NCBI RefSeq assembly: GCF_021497965.1
Contig: NZ_CP046525.1
Coordinates: forward strand, 372,001 to 436,000
Direction of reading: 5' to 3'
DNA length: 64,000 nt
Origin: Streptococcus infantis
GTDB taxonomy: Bacteria > Bacillota > Bacilli > Lactobacillales > Streptococcaceae
Part shown: positions 1 through 8,742 of the stretch, in pieces
Numbering within the stretch: position 1 is the stretch's first letter
How the letters are laid out: every line of letters begins with the position of its first letter
Program-made: the position numbers and the translations under genes
Notes under the pieces: model-generated
What the model was told of the DNA's origin: nothing
Seen by the model: only the letters and a program-made list of their open reading frames with translations
Databases searched by the model: none

Positions 1-291
1 AACAATGTTTTCGGACATTGGGCCCTCTTGGCTAACTGCTTGATTTATCTTGTTAGATATTATAAAGTTGAAAAAGGGGATACTTGGAAAATATGCCAGA
101 TGACTTTTGGGATCAATGCCATTATCTTTCTAGCCAACCTCTTGACAGGAGGAAATTATGGCTTTATGAGTAAACCCCCTGTGATTGGGGATCATGGCGC
201 TTTGGTTAACTATCTCATAGTGACCAGTATGATGACAGGAGTTGTCATACTCATCAATCAACTTGTTAAATACAAACATAAGAAAAGTTAA
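1..291 (+). CDS. TIGR02206-type integral membrane protein, C-terminal part
   Basis: The reading frame is open from the first base, so the gene begins upstream of the window and only its last 96 residues are visible. They contain hydrophobic helices and the phrase GHWALLANCLIYL, which closely resembles GHYALLVNSLVYL in the next gene, and both end with a similar GGNYG segment followed by a last helix. The two genes are therefore tandem paralogs. The family (YwaF-like, TIGR02206) has no established function. A TTG at 28 could be mistaken for a start, but the frame and the homology continue upstream of it. Confidence 0.75.
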   Translation, partial: NNVFGHWALLANCLIYLVRYYKVEKGDTWKICQMTFGINAIIFLANLLTGGNYGFMSKPPVIGDHGALVNYLIVTSMMTGVVILINQLVKYKHKKS

Positions 292-325
292 TGTACAACT
301 GAATTCGTTGCCTTAAGGAGATTTT

Positions 326-1018
326 ATGCATCATTTTATTACAAGAACCCAAACAACACCACCTCCCATTTCCATTTTTTGGTATGGAGTCATGATAGGC
401 CTTCTTGCTTTGTCTATTTATGCTTCTCTTACTTACTACAAAAATTCAAAATTTGTTCGATTGTTTAAGTGGATTCAAATAGCGCAACTGCTAGCTCTTT
501 ATACTTGGTATATTGGTTTTGGCATTCCATTTTCAAATAGTCTGCCTCTTTACCATTGTCGCTTGGCCATGTTTGCGGTTGTTTTCTTACCTGACAAATG
601 GAAAACCAAGCAGTATTTTGCCCTTATGGGAGCCAGTGGAGCAGTATTTGCCTTGGGCTATCCTGTTTTTGACCCCTATGACTTCCCGCATATTACCAGT
701 TTTTCTTTTCTCATTGGTCATTATGCACTTTTGGTTAATTCCTTGGTTTATCTCATGAATCACTATGATAAAACCCTGCTTAAAAAGTATCGTATTATTG
801 CCTACACTTTTATTCTTAATCTATTTCTAGTTGGAGTCAATCATGTAACGGGTGGGAATTACGGGCTCTTGAATACTACACCGTTTATTCCAGATGCCCC
901 TATTTGGATCAAGTATCTTTTGGTTTCAATCATTCTTTCTTCAGCCTTGGTGCTCTTTGATATCTTGTTTAAGAAACGCTGGCAAAAGAAAATGGCTTTA
1001 GAATCAGCTCTTTCGTAA
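326..1018 (+). CDS. TIGR02206-type integral membrane protein (YwaF-like)
   Basis: This 230-residue protein has about six hydrophobic segments (roughly residues 17-36, 47-67, 72-90, 99-118, 125-145 and 157-178, with a last helix near 198-215), a usual size for the YwaF/TIGR02206 family. The start ATG follows AAGGAG at 8 bases. It lies 34 bases after a truncated paralog and was probably cotranscribed with it. Conserved polar spots include PLYHCRLAMF and GGNYG. The function is unknown; no transporter motif or enzymatic signature is visible. Confidence 0.75.
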   Translation: MHHFITRTQTTPPPISIFWYGVMIGLLALSIYASLTYYKNSKFVRLFKWIQIAQLLALYTWYIGFGIPFSNSLPLYHCRLAMFAVVFLPDKWKTKQYFALMGASGAVFALGYPVFDPYDFPHITSFSFLIGHYALLVNSLVYLMNHYDKTLLKKYRIIAYTFILNLFLVGVNHVTGGNYGLLNTTPFIPDAPIWIKYLLVSIILSSALVLFDILFKKRWQKKMALESALS

Positions 1019-1127
1019 AACCAATGTAAGTTAAAAAAATACAGATTCGATTGTAAAGCATAAATTGAGACATCCATTATTTAAAAGCAAGTCTAGTATA
1101 TAGGCCTGCTTTTTCTGATATCAGCAA

Positions 1128-1156
1128 TTGAAAAACTCCCTAAAATCCGATATAAT
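1128..1156 (+). promoter_or_regulatory. sigma-A promoter of prfC
   Basis: TTGAAA at 1128-1133 and TATAAT at 1151-1156 are separated by 17 bases. The predicted transcript has a leader of about 85 bases before prfC, with no obvious terminator. Confidence 0.7.
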
Positions 1157-1247
1157 GGAGTGTTGAAAGGAATTTAAGAGTCCAATGTAACAAAGAGTGA
1201 TTATATATTGAAATCTTTGAAAATAAAAAGAAAAAGAAAGAGAAGTT

Positions 1248-2792
1248 ATGAGTATTCAAGAAGAAATTAAAAAACGCCGTACCTTTGCCATTATCTCCCA
1301 CCCGGACGCGGGGAAAACGACGATTACAGAGCAGTTGCTCTACTTTGGGGGAGAAATTCGAGAAGCTGGTACCGTAAAAGGGAAGAAAACAGGAAACTTT
1401 GCTAAATCCGACTGGATGGATATCGAGAAACAACGTGGGATTTCGGTAACCTCATCTGTCATGCAGTTTGACTACGATGGAAAACGGGTCAATATCCTAG
1501 ATACACCAGGGCACGAGGACTTCTCAGAAGATACTTACCGTACCTTGATGGCGGTAGACGCTGCCGTCATGGTTGTGGACTCAGCCAAGGGTATCGAGGC
1601 CCAAACCAAGAAATTGTTTGAGGTTGTCAAACACCGTGGTATTCCAGTCTTCACTTTTATGAATAAGCTGGACCGTGACGGTCGAGAGCCGCTGGACCTC
1701 TTGCAAGAATTGGAAGAAGTGTTGGGCATTGCAAGTTATCCAATGAACTGGCCAATCGGGATGGGGAAAGCCTTTGAGGGCCTTTACGACCTCTATAATC
1801 AACGCTTGGAACTCTACAAAGGGGATGAACGCTTTGCCAGTCTAGAAGATGGAGACAAACTCTTTGCCAACAACCCATTCTACGAACAAGTGAAAGACGA
1901 CATCGAACTCTTGCAAGAAGCTGGAAATGAATTTTCAGAAGAAGCTATTTTAGCTGGTGGATTAACTCCAGTATTCTTCGGTTCAGCTCTTACTAACTTT
2001 GGGGTACAGACTTTCCTTGAGACTTTCCTCAAATTTGCTCCGGAGCCACATGGCCACAAGAAGACAGACGGTGAACTTGTCGATCCTTATGATAAGGATT
2101 TCTCAGGCTTTGTCTTTAAAATCCAAGCCAACATGGATCCTCGTCACCGTGACCGCATCGCCTTTGTCCGTATCGTCTCTGGTGAATTCGAGCGTGGTAT
2201 GAGTGTTAACCTCCCTCGTACTGGTAAAAGTGCTAAGTTGTCTAATGTCACTCAGTTTATGGCTGAAAGTCGTGAGAATGTAACTAATGCCGTAGCAGGA
2301 GATATCATCGGGGTTTACGATACTGGTACTTATCAGGTGGGAGATACTTTGACAGTTGGCAAAAACAAATTCGAATTTGAACCACTGCCAACCTTTACCC
2401 CTGAAATATTCATGAAGGTATCTGCTAAGAACGTCATGAAGCAAAAATCCTTCCACAAGGGAATCGAGCAATTAGTACAAGAAGGAGCTATTCAGCTCTA
2501 TACCAACTACCAAACAGGTGAATACATGCTAGGTGCCGTTGGTCAATTGCAGTTTGAAGTCTTCAAGCACCGGATGGAAAATGAGTACAATGCAGAAGTG
2601 GTTATGAGTCCAATGGGTAAAAAGACCGTTCGCTGGATCAAACCAGAAGACTTAGATGAGCGCATGTCTTCAAGTCGAAATATCTTGGCGAAGGATCGCT
2701 TTGACCAGCCTGTCTTCCTCTTTGAAAACGACTTTGCCCTCCGCTGGTTTGCGGACAAGTATCCAGATGTGGAGTTGGAAGAAAAAATGTGA
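1248..2792 (+). CDS. prfC: Peptide chain release factor 3 (RF3)
   Basis: RF3 is a cytoplasmic translational GTPase that recycles RF1/RF2 from the ribosome after peptide release. The 514-residue length is normal. The G domain is intact: P-loop SHPDAGKTT near residue 18, switch [16 protein letters not shown] near 84 and NKLD near 138. The C-terminal half carries the EF-G-like domains II and III. The start ATG follows an AAAGAGAAG stretch. It has its own promoter and is followed by a hairpin-rich region and a strong terminator, so it is probably monocistronic. Confidence 0.95.
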   Translation: MSIQEEIKKRRTFAIISHPDAGKTTITEQLLYFGGEIREAGTVKGKKTGNFAKSDWMDIEKQRGISVTSSVMQFDYDGKRVNILDTPGHEDFSEDTYRTLMAVDAAVMVVDSAKGIEAQTKKLFEVVKHRGIPVFTFMNKLDRDGREPLDLLQELEEVLGIASYPMNWPIGMGKAFEGLYDLYNQRLELYKGDERFASLEDGDKLFANNPFYEQVKDDIELLQEAGNEFSEEAILAGGLTPVFFGSALTNFGVQTFLETFLKFAPEPHGHKKTDGELVDPYDKDFSGFVFKIQANMDPRHRDRIAFVRIVSGEFERGMSVNLPRTGKSAKLSNVTQFMAESRENVTNAVAGDIIGVYDTGTYQVGDTLTVGKNKFEFEPLPTFTPEIFMKVSAKNVMKQKSFHKGIEQLVQEGAIQLYTNYQTGEYMLGAVGQLQFEVFKHRMENEYNAEVVMSPMGKKTVRWIKPEDLDERMSSSRNILAKDRFDQPVFLFENDFALRWFADKYPDVELEEKM

Positions 2793-2800
2793 TTCAGTAT

Positions 2801-2958
2801 CAACAATTGGAACTAAAGTTCCTAATTGTTGGACGCTAGCCGCTATTTTGCGGTTTAGCTAACTGCCTTATTAACTCGTCGGCGAAAAATAATCGTTTTC
2901 GCCTCTTCGTGTCGTAACATTTAGGAGTGGTCTAGCTGACTACCTCATCAAATCCGTG
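2801..2958 (+). other. Series of four hairpins downstream of prfC
   Basis: Four successive inverted repeats are visible. At 2801-2831, CAACAATT-GGAACT pairs with its complement with a single bulge. At 2835-2859, GCTAGCCGC pairs with GCGGTTTAGC around a TATTTT loop. At 2881-2903, GGCGAAAA pairs perfectly with TTTTCGCC around 7 bases. Near 2925-2955 there is a weaker GAGTGGTC / GACTACCTC stem. A terminator hairpin follows. No ORF or promoter was recognised inside. It could be a structured 3' UTR, a small RNA or a decayed repeat. Confidence 0.45.
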
Positions 2959-3003
2959 TCGAAACCTCTCACACTTAATTCGTATTTCGGTTTTAAATAG
3001 ACA

Positions 3004-3040
3004 AAAAAGACTAGAAATTAAATAGATTTCTAGTCTTTTT
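3004..3040. terminator. Bidirectional intrinsic terminator, prfC / CPBP protease
   Basis: A 14-bp perfect stem (AAAAAGACTAGAAA and its complement) with a 9-base loop has T runs on both strands. It lies between two convergent genes and can serve both. Confidence 0.85.
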
Positions 3041-3060
3041 ATTAGCAGTGGAACTTCCAT

Positions 3061-3765
3061 TTATTGAAAAGCATCTATACCAACAACCTTGATAAGAATT
3101 GTCAGAAGGATAAGCATGAGAATGCTCATTCCATTAATTACTAAATGTAGGAAAATAGACATTTCTAGACGTTTGGTGCGATATGCAGTCCAAGTTAGGA
3201 CGGCGGACATCCAACCATAGATTAAGAAAGAAGGTGGGTTTGTTGGGATATGGGCCATTGTAAAGAGGAGCCAACCAAAAACGTAACCAATTTTTTCATA
3301 TCCTTCAAAGAGTTTAGTAGGTATAATACCACGGCAGATAATTTCCTCGCAAACAGGAGCTACCAAGACAACTACGAAAAAGCTTGAAATGATGGAAGTT
3401 TCTGACATGAGGCTATTAATAGTTTCTTGATTTGAAGTAGTAGTTTGATTCAGAAGTCTTAGCCAAATTCCACCAACCATATTTACAGCGATAATGGCTG
3501 CATAGCTGAGTGCGATTCGAGGAGCATCATTAATGCTAAAGAGTTTCGATTTTAGATTTAAGAGTTTGCTTTTGTGAGCACCATATAAAAAGAGTGTAAC
3601 AACAGTAGTAGAGACAATTCCTACTATTAAAGATGCCCAAATAGATTCTAGTTGAGTTCTTTGTAGCAATACCCAAGTCAAAATAGGAACTTGAGATAGG
3701 AACATTGCTACAAAAAAGATTCCTAACCAAAGCAGTCTTTTACGATAATCTTTAAAAAAATTCAT
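3061..3765 (-). CDS. CPBP family intramembrane glutamic/metalloprotease
   Basis: This 234-residue polytopic membrane protein carries the full CPBP (CAAX protease / bacteriocin-processing, Abi) signature: EEIICRG (EExxxR) near residue 139, then FTMAHIP (FxxxH) near 168, then HLVINGMS (HxxxN) near 206. In Gram-positive bacteria such proteins are tied to bacteriocin self-immunity or peptide processing, but no bacteriocin gene is adjacent. It is transcribed leftward and ends at the shared terminator. The specific substrate is unknown. Confidence 0.8.
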   Translation of the reverse strand: MNFFKDYRKRLLWLGIFFVAMFLSQVPILTWVLLQRTQLESIWASLIVGIVSTTVVTLFLYGAHKSKLLNLKSKLFSINDAPRIALSYAAIIAVNMVGGIWLRLLNQTTTSNQETINSLMSETSIISSFFVVVLVAPVCEEIICRGIIPTKLFEGYEKIGYVFGWLLFTMAHIPTNPPSFLIYGWMSAVLTWTAYRTKRLEMSIFLHLVINGMSILMLILLTILIKVVGIDAFQ

Positions 3766-3825
3766 TCATATATCTCCTAAAAAATTTATTTCATTATAGC
3801 ATACTTTGGATAGGAATTCTATAAA

Positions 3826-4452
3826 CTACCAAAACATGAGTGTAGAGACAATTAGTAAGATATTTCGTATTAAATGACTGTAGAAGGATAAATCGTGTCT
3901 TAATTTTTGGGGGAATAAAAAGCTGAGGAAGCTAACTCCTAATAGGATATAAAAGCTGACAGAAAGGATAGTTATAGGATTATGCAGAAAAAATAAACTA
4001 AAGATCATTAGGCTAATTAGTTTTCTTGTCTTATTATGAGTTGGTAAGTTCTTCCATTTCTTGAGCGGTAAAAAAGTTGCAATATCTACTCCAAGTAAGA
4101 AAAAGAAAGAGATAAGCATCAAATCCACAACTTCTTTTTGAAGCAGAGTGCCACTGTTAGGATTATCAAATAGGATAAGGCTGACTCCCGCTACATTAAT
4201 GACAATCATAGTGCTATATAATAAAAAGAAAGAACGGCTGCGATTTCGTAGCTGACTATTGACAGGATCATGGCCCGAAAGATAGTGGATAAAAGTACAC
4301 ATAGCAGCTAATGCCAGTAAGAATAGCAACAAGTAAAAGTATGATTGTTTTAGAGTTAGAGAAATTCCAGACCAAAATACACAGCTGCAGAGTCCAAGAT
4401 ATGCTACGGATCCCAATAAGAGAAGCTGGATTGATTTTCTAATTTTTTCCAT
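3826..4452 (-). CDS. Hypothetical membrane protein of 208 residues
   Basis: I do not recognise a named family. About six hydrophobic segments span most of the protein, after a short basic N-terminus (MEKIRKS). An ATG nine codons further upstream is possible, but the ATG at 4452 is preceded by TAGGGG at about 8 bases and fits better. The gene lies 60 bases upstream of the CPBP protease gene on the same strand, so the two may be cotranscribed and functionally linked. No enzymatic motif is visible. Confidence 0.6.
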   Translation of the reverse strand: MEKIRKSIQLLLLGSVAYLGLCSCVFWSGISLTLKQSYFYLLLFLLALAAMCTFIHYLSGHDPVNSQLRNRSRSFFLLYSTMIVINVAGVSLILFDNPNSGTLLQKEVVDLMLISFFFLLGVDIATFLPLKKWKNLPTHNKTRKLISLMIFSLFFLHNPITILSVSFYILLGVSFLSFLFPQKLRHDLSFYSHLIRNILLIVSTLMFW

Positions 4453-4563
4453 AAATAAACCCCTACGTTTTTTAAACATTATAACGAAATGGATTCACAA
4501 AATATCAACTTTTTCCCAAGTGTTAGTTTTTGACTCTCAACTGTTTTTTTTAATCAGACCCAG

Positions 4564-4600
4564 CAAAAAACACATCCCTCGATTTTTGAAGGATGTGCTA
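4564..4600 (-). terminator. Terminator of the trkA-trkH operon
   Basis: Read on the minus strand, GCACATCCTTC pairs with GAGGGATGTG around an AAAAATC-type loop and is followed by TTTTTTG. It lies just after the trkH stop codon. Confidence 0.75.
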
Positions 4601-4615
4601 TTTGATCATAAAATT

Positions 4616-6055
4616 CTAACGTTTAGACCAGGTTCGCTTCATAAAGAGTAATATGATAGGATAAATTTCAAGACGTCCTGCAATCATTGCAAAGGATAGG
4701 AGGAGTTTTGAAAATGGACTAAATATTGAGAAACTTGAAGTCGTTCCTAAAATTGGACCGATATTGTTAAAACAACTGAAAACAGCACTCGTAACAACCA
4801 TTAAATTGTTAGTATCTAAACTGACGATGAAGATCAGACTGAGTAGAATCATGATGTAAACTACAAAATACTTCAAAATCTTGTGTTGGGTATCCTTGTC
4901 GATGACCGTTTTATTAACATGAAGAGTTAAGACACGGTGAGGGGATATAGTAGACAAGAATTGGTTTTTTGCAATTTTAGCGAGGATGACTCCACGGATA
5001 ACCTTGAGACCCCCAGCAGTAGATCCAGCAGAACCACCAATTGCCATTAACATTAGTAAGATGTATTGAGAAAACAAAGGCCAGTTCGTGATGTCTCCAT
5101 AACCAAAACCAGTAGTGGTAATGATATTAGAAACTTGGAAGAAGGCCATCTCAAAACTTTGTGAAACGCCACTATAAAGGTGCAGTGTGTTGAGTGTGAT
5201 TAAGCCGGTAGATATAGCAACAATCAAGAGATAAGCTCGAAGTTCCTCATCGAAAAAGAATTCCTTAAATCGACGAAGCATGAGATAGTAGTAGAGGTTG
5301 AAATTGACACCGAACATCAAAACCCCAATACTTGTCAAATAAGTGATGAGAGAACTATGATAGTGGGCAATACCATCGTTATAAACAGTGAATCCCCCAG
5401 TTCCAGCTGTTCCCATAGCGATAACAAAACTATCGTAGAGAGGCATCCCTGCAATGTAATAAATAACTACAAAGAGGGCGAACATGGCTAAGTAGAGGAT
5501 GTAGAGGATTTGGGCTGTATTTTTTAATTTTGATACAACCTTACCAAATACTGGTCCAGGAACCTCAGCCTTCATAACCTCTAAGTGACTGTTTTTTGCA
5601 TTGTCCATAATAGCGAGGGCGAAAACCAGCACCCCCATCCCTCCAATGAGGTGGGTAAAACTCCGCCAAAATAGAAGTGAACGGCTTAAGACCGATACGT
5701 CATTTAGGATGGTTGCACCCGTTGTTGTGAAACCAGAACTAACTTCGAAGAAGGCATCTATCATATTGGGGATTTGTCCTGAAAAGACAAAGGGAAGGGC
5801 GCCAAAGAAAGACCAGAGAATCCAGCATAGAGCAACGATCAAGACCCCTTCTTTTGCATAAATTCGTTGTTTTTTTGGCTTTTTAATGATGCCTAGAAGA
5901 CCCAGGACGACAAGAATACCAATGGTAGAGAAAAGTGCTGTAAACACTTGGCTAGATTCTCGATAGTAAAGAGCGATACTGACTGGTACCAAGAGAAGGG
6001 CAGCCTCGATTAAGAGTAGCTTTGCAAGAAGAAAGCGTACCATACTTCTATTCAT
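4616..6055 (-). CDS. trkH: TrkH/KtrB-type potassium channel subunit
   Basis: This 479-residue membrane protein forms the ion-conducting part of a Trk/Ktr potassium uptake system. The repeated pore-loop signatures of the superfamily are visible: SSGFTTTGAT near residue 107, GTAGTGGFTVYN near 215, TTTGFGYGDIT near 312 and FNNIGPILG near 430. The gene starts 3 bases after the trkA stop, so the two are translated from one mRNA with the regulatory subunit first. Gating by TrkA ligands (nucleotides, possibly c-di-AMP) is known for the family and not visible here. Confidence 0.92.
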   Translation of the reverse strand: MNRSMVRFLLAKLLLIEAALLLVPVSIALYYRESSQVFTALFSTIGILVVLGLLGIIKKPKKQRIYAKEGVLIVALCWILWSFFGALPFVFSGQIPNMIDAFFEVSSGFTTTGATILNDVSVLSRSLLFWRSFTHLIGGMGVLVFALAIMDNAKNSHLEVMKAEVPGPVFGKVVSKLKNTAQILYILYLAMFALFVVIYYIAGMPLYDSFVIAMGTAGTGGFTVYNDGIAHYHSSLITYLTSIGVLMFGVNFNLYYYLMLRRFKEFFFDEELRAYLLIVAISTGLITLNTLHLYSGVSQSFEMAFFQVSNIITTTGFGYGDITNWPLFSQYILLMLMAIGGSAGSTAGGLKVIRGVILAKIAKNQFLSTISPHRVLTLHVNKTVIDKDTQHKILKYFVVYIMILLSLIFIVSLDTNNLMVVTSAVFSCFNNIGPILGTTSSFSIFSPFSKLLLSFAMIAGRLEIYPIILLFMKRTWSKR

Positions 6056-6058
6056 AGC

Positions 6059-7408
6059 TTACCTCTCTATCAAATCATAAATCTTGGTGATGTTTGATAG
6101 CAAAGTGATGACCACTAGCTTATCACCGACTTGGAGCGTATCTTCTCCAGTTGGGAAGATTGTTTTTCCGTTCCGGATAATGGCGGCAATCAAGACATCT
6201 TTTTTGAGCTTCAGTTGAGACAAGGGTTTGCCTGTCATCTTGTTTGCTTCCTTAATTAAGAACTGAAGGGTTTCTATCTGGCCATTTGCAAGGTGGTGCA
6301 TAGCTTGAAGGTCAGAATATTGTGCATTTACACGACCATGGATAAAGTGCATGATAGTGTCAACAGCGATTGTCTTAGGCGTGATGATGCTTGAGAAATC
6401 CGTCGCGTGGATAATTTCCAAGAGACTAGTACGGTTAACTTTGGTAATGTTTTTTTGAACGCCAATACTATCCAAGAACATAGATGTAATGATGTTTTCC
6501 TCGTCGACTCCAGTCAGAGTGGCAACAGCATCGTAGTTCTGAGCACTTTCTTCTAAGAGCGTGTCTTTAGTTGTTCCATCCCCTTGAACGATATAAAGTT
6601 TAGGGAATTTTTCACTAAAGAAGGCAGCTCTTTCTTGGTTGACCTCGATTACTTTTGTGTCGATTCGACTGTCTTTTAAAATACCTAGTAGGTAGTATGC
6701 AATCTTACCAGCCCCAATGATAAGCAAGCTCTTAACAACTCTGGACTTGAGATAATTGTGGAAGAGCATCATATCGACACGATGTCCTGTTACAAAGATG
6801 CGGTCTTTATCTTCTAAAACAACATCTCCGCTAGGAATCATCAGTTTATGATCACGTTCGATGGCACAGACGATAACATTATCGAACTTTTTACGAAAAT
6901 CAGCAATGGACATCTGACAAATATTGCTATCTTCTCGAACGACGAATTCCATCAGGCTAACCAAGCCACCCACGAAACGTTCAACGGATAGAGCGTTCGG
7001 GAAGTCAATGATATTTGCAATGGCACGAGCAGCTAGGAGTTCTGGATTTACAATGAGTGAAAATCCGAGAATATTTTTTTCTTTAAAGTAAGGATTAGAA
7101 TATTCAGGATTACGAACACGAACGATGGTTTCTTTGGCTCCCATTTTTTTAGCGAGAACGGCTGAAACCATGTTAACTTCATCATACTGTGTCATGGCGA
7201 TGAAAATATCGCAGTCTTGAACATTGGCTGCCTCTAACATAGCAAAGTCAGCACCGTTTCCTGCGATACCGATAATATCAAAGCGACTTGTCATGTAATT
7301 TAAAACAGTTTCGTTCTGTTCAATCAAGACAACGTCATGGTTGTCAGCAACAAGCGAACGACAAAGGGCAGAACCGACTTTTCCCCCTCCGACAAGAATA
7401 ATTTTCAT
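6059..7408 (-). CDS. trkA: TrkA-type potassium uptake regulatory protein, two RCK modules
   Basis: The cytoplasmic regulatory subunit of the Trk system has 449 residues arranged as RCK_N-RCK_C-RCK_N-RCK_C. Rossmann glycine motifs are visible at the N-terminus (GGGKVGSALC) and in the second half near residue 226 (GAGKIAYYLLG). The C-terminal RCK_C (LSQLKLKKDVLIAAIIR, then TGEDTLQVGDKLVVI) is intact. It is the first gene of the trkA-trkH operon, and the upstream region to 7662 holds its promoter, which I cannot place exactly. Confidence 0.92.
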   Translation of the reverse strand: MKIILVGGGKVGSALCRSLVADNHDVVLIEQNETVLNYMTSRFDIIGIAGNGADFAMLEAANVQDCDIFIAMTQYDEVNMVSAVLAKKMGAKETIVRVRNPEYSNPYFKEKNILGFSLIVNPELLAARAIANIIDFPNALSVERFVGGLVSLMEFVVREDSNICQMSIADFRKKFDNVIVCAIERDHKLMIPSGDVVLEDKDRIFVTGHRVDMMLFHNYLKSRVVKSLLIIGAGKIAYYLLGILKDSRIDTKVIEVNQERAAFFSEKFPKLYIVQGDGTTKDTLLEESAQNYDAVATLTGVDEENIITSMFLDSIGVQKNITKVNRTSLLEIIHATDFSSIITPKTIAVDTIMHFIHGRVNAQYSDLQAMHHLANGQIETLQFLIKEANKMTGKPLSQLKLKKDVLIAAIIRNGKTIFPTGEDTLQVGDKLVVITLLSNITKIYDLIER

Positions 7409-7662
7409 AGTTAAATAACCTACTTTTTCATTATGTCTCTATCATACCTTTTTTTTGTAAAAATTGCACTAAACAACCGATTGATTTCCTCTTATGAGGA
7501 ATCGGATTAACATCCAAAGTTAAATAAATATTCTATTAAGGAAGAGTACATATTGACCAAATTTTTAACACAAGCTAAATCCATGATAAAAGTGGCTCAG
7601 TGGAGCTTGTAGAACTTTTGTAAATATGTTTGCAAAAAAATGAAAAAATCAAGACATTTCTA

Positions 7663-7690
7663 TTGACAATCAGGCTGAAAGTGATATACT
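7663..7690 (+). promoter_or_regulatory. Extended -10 promoter of the trmL leader
   Basis: TTGACA at 7663-7668 and TATACT at 7685-7690 are 16 bases apart, with a TGA extension before the -10. The predicted start near 7697 gives a leader of about 125 bases before trmL. Confidence 0.8.
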
Positions 7691-7696
7691 AGAAAA

Positions 7697-7798
7697 GTAG
7701 TTTCGCTGATTTACTTCAAACCTGTTGTGAGGTAAGTTAACGATACCTTAACCACGCTGTTTGCTGAGCTTGACTCCGGGCAGTGTGGCTATTTTTTT
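7697..7798 (+). ncRNA. Structured leader RNA with terminator, 23S-methyl-motif-like
   Basis: The first transcribed 100 bases contain a stem TTACTTC / GAGGTAA (about 7709-7733) and overlapping GGTAAG / TACCTT segments that could pair differently. An intrinsic terminator follows: CCACGCTG at 7752-7759 pairs with CAGTGTGG at 7781-7788 and is followed by ATTTTTTT. A terminator between promoter and gene implies attenuation. The 23S-methyl motif of Lactobacillales lies upstream of SpoU/SPOUT methyltransferase genes and ends in a terminator hairpin, so this may be an example. The assignment is by context and is not a database match. Confidence 0.5.
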
Positions 7799-7821
7799 GC
7801 AATGATAAAAGGAAGCAAGTT

Positions 7822-8325
7822 ATGACAAACCACATTGTATTATTTGAACCTCAGATTCCACAAAATACAGGAAATATTGCGCGTACTTGTGCAGCAACCA
7901 ATTCTCCCCTACATATCATCAAACCGATGGGTTTTCCTATTGACGATCGTAAAATGAAACGAGCTGGGCTGGACTATTGGGACAAACTTGATATTTATTT
8001 CTATGATAGTCTAGATGAATTTATGGGAAAAATGAATGGACAACTCTACTTGATTTCCAAGTTTGCAGAAAAGGTCTATTCAGATGCTGATTTTACTATT
8101 GAAGGAAATCATTATTTTCTCTTTGGTCGTGAAGATAAGGGCTTGCCTGAGGCATTTATGCGTGAACATCCTGAAAAAGCTCTCAGAATTCCTATGAATG
8201 ATGAACATGTTCGTAGTCTCAATGTTTCGAATACTGTTTGTATGATCGTATACGAAGCTCTACGTCAACAGAATTTTGCTGGTTTGGACTTGGTTCATAT
8301 CTATGAGACTGACAAGTTGAAATAA
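7822..8325 (+). CDS. trmL: tRNA (cytidine/uridine-2'-O)-methyltransferase, SPOUT family
   Basis: This SAM-dependent methyltransferase probably modifies the ribose of the wobble base (C34/U34) in certain leucine tRNAs. The 167-residue protein has the three SPOUT motifs: [10 protein letters not shown] near the N-terminus, FGREDKGLP near residue 100 and [16 protein letters not shown] near 120, which form the trefoil knot. A frame extension to 7783 overlaps the leader terminator; the ATG at 7822 has AAAGGAAG at a proper distance and starts the conserved [10 protein letters not shown]. Older annotation calls such proteins 23S rRNA methyltransferases. Confidence 0.88.
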   Translation: MTNHIVLFEPQIPQNTGNIARTCAATNSPLHIIKPMGFPIDDRKMKRAGLDYWDKLDIYFYDSLDEFMGKMNGQLYLISKFAEKVYSDADFTIEGNHYFLFGREDKGLPEAFMREHPEKALRIPMNDEHVRSLNVSNTVCMIVYEALRQQNFAGLDLVHIYETDKLK

Positions 8326-8343
8326 TCATGAAAGCGAATACTT

Positions 8344-8369
8344 AATGCTTGCACTTGCAAGCATTTTTT
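8344..8369 (+). terminator. Terminator of trmL
   Basis: AATGCTTGCA and its perfect complement form a very tight hairpin followed by TTTT, 18 bases after the trmL stop. Confidence 0.85.
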
Positions 8370-8383
8370 GTTATGATAAAAGG

Positions 8384-8593
8384 GTCTTCAGGGCTGGGTG
8401 TAATTCCCGACCGGCGGTGACTTTAACTAGCTATTTCGGCTTACTCGTCGTTGTCTTGTCTCGATATACTTTAGTATTATCTTCGACTGCAACGCCTAGA
8501 TTAATCCCAAATATCTTAGTTAAAGAAGTCCGCGAGCGCAAGCTGATGTGGTGTGATTCCACAACCGACAGTATAGTCTGGATGGGAGAAGAC
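8384..8593 (+). ncRNA. FMN riboswitch (RFN element) with long P3 arm
   Basis: The conserved FMN aptamer blocks appear in order: GTCTTCAGGGCTGGGTG, AATTCCCGACCGGCGGT, GTCCGCGAGCGC, CTGATGTGGTGTGATTCCAC, CCGACAGT and GTCTGGATGGGAGAAGAC. The closing P1 pair is GTCTTC / GAAGAC. The element is about 210 bases because roughly 100 extra bases sit in P3, starting TTTAACTA and ending TAGTTAAA, which pair with each other. Downstream, TCTATTCCACT (about 8612) can pair with AGTGGATAGATAG (about 8678), so an expression platform precedes ribU. FMN binding is expected to lower ribU expression. Confidence 0.93.
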
Positions 8594-8742
8594 GAAAGAA
8601 TGATTTTATCTATTCCACTTAAATATATAGGAAGTTCTTTTGGTGTTTTGACCAATAGATTGTTTTTGATATAGTTGAGTGGATAGATAGAGTGGGACTT
8701 TCCAACTTCTTCTGATTTTATAGAAAATTGGAGGAACCTGTT

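Noticed and set aside
3061-4452. A bacteriocin immunity locus around the CPBP protease
   Set aside because: No bacteriocin precursor with a double-glycine leader, ABC exporter or sensor gene is nearby; the protease and one membrane protein alone do not support the claim.
8345-8674. A 109-codon open frame before ribU
   Set aside because: It is chance coding across the trmL terminator and the FMN riboswitch.
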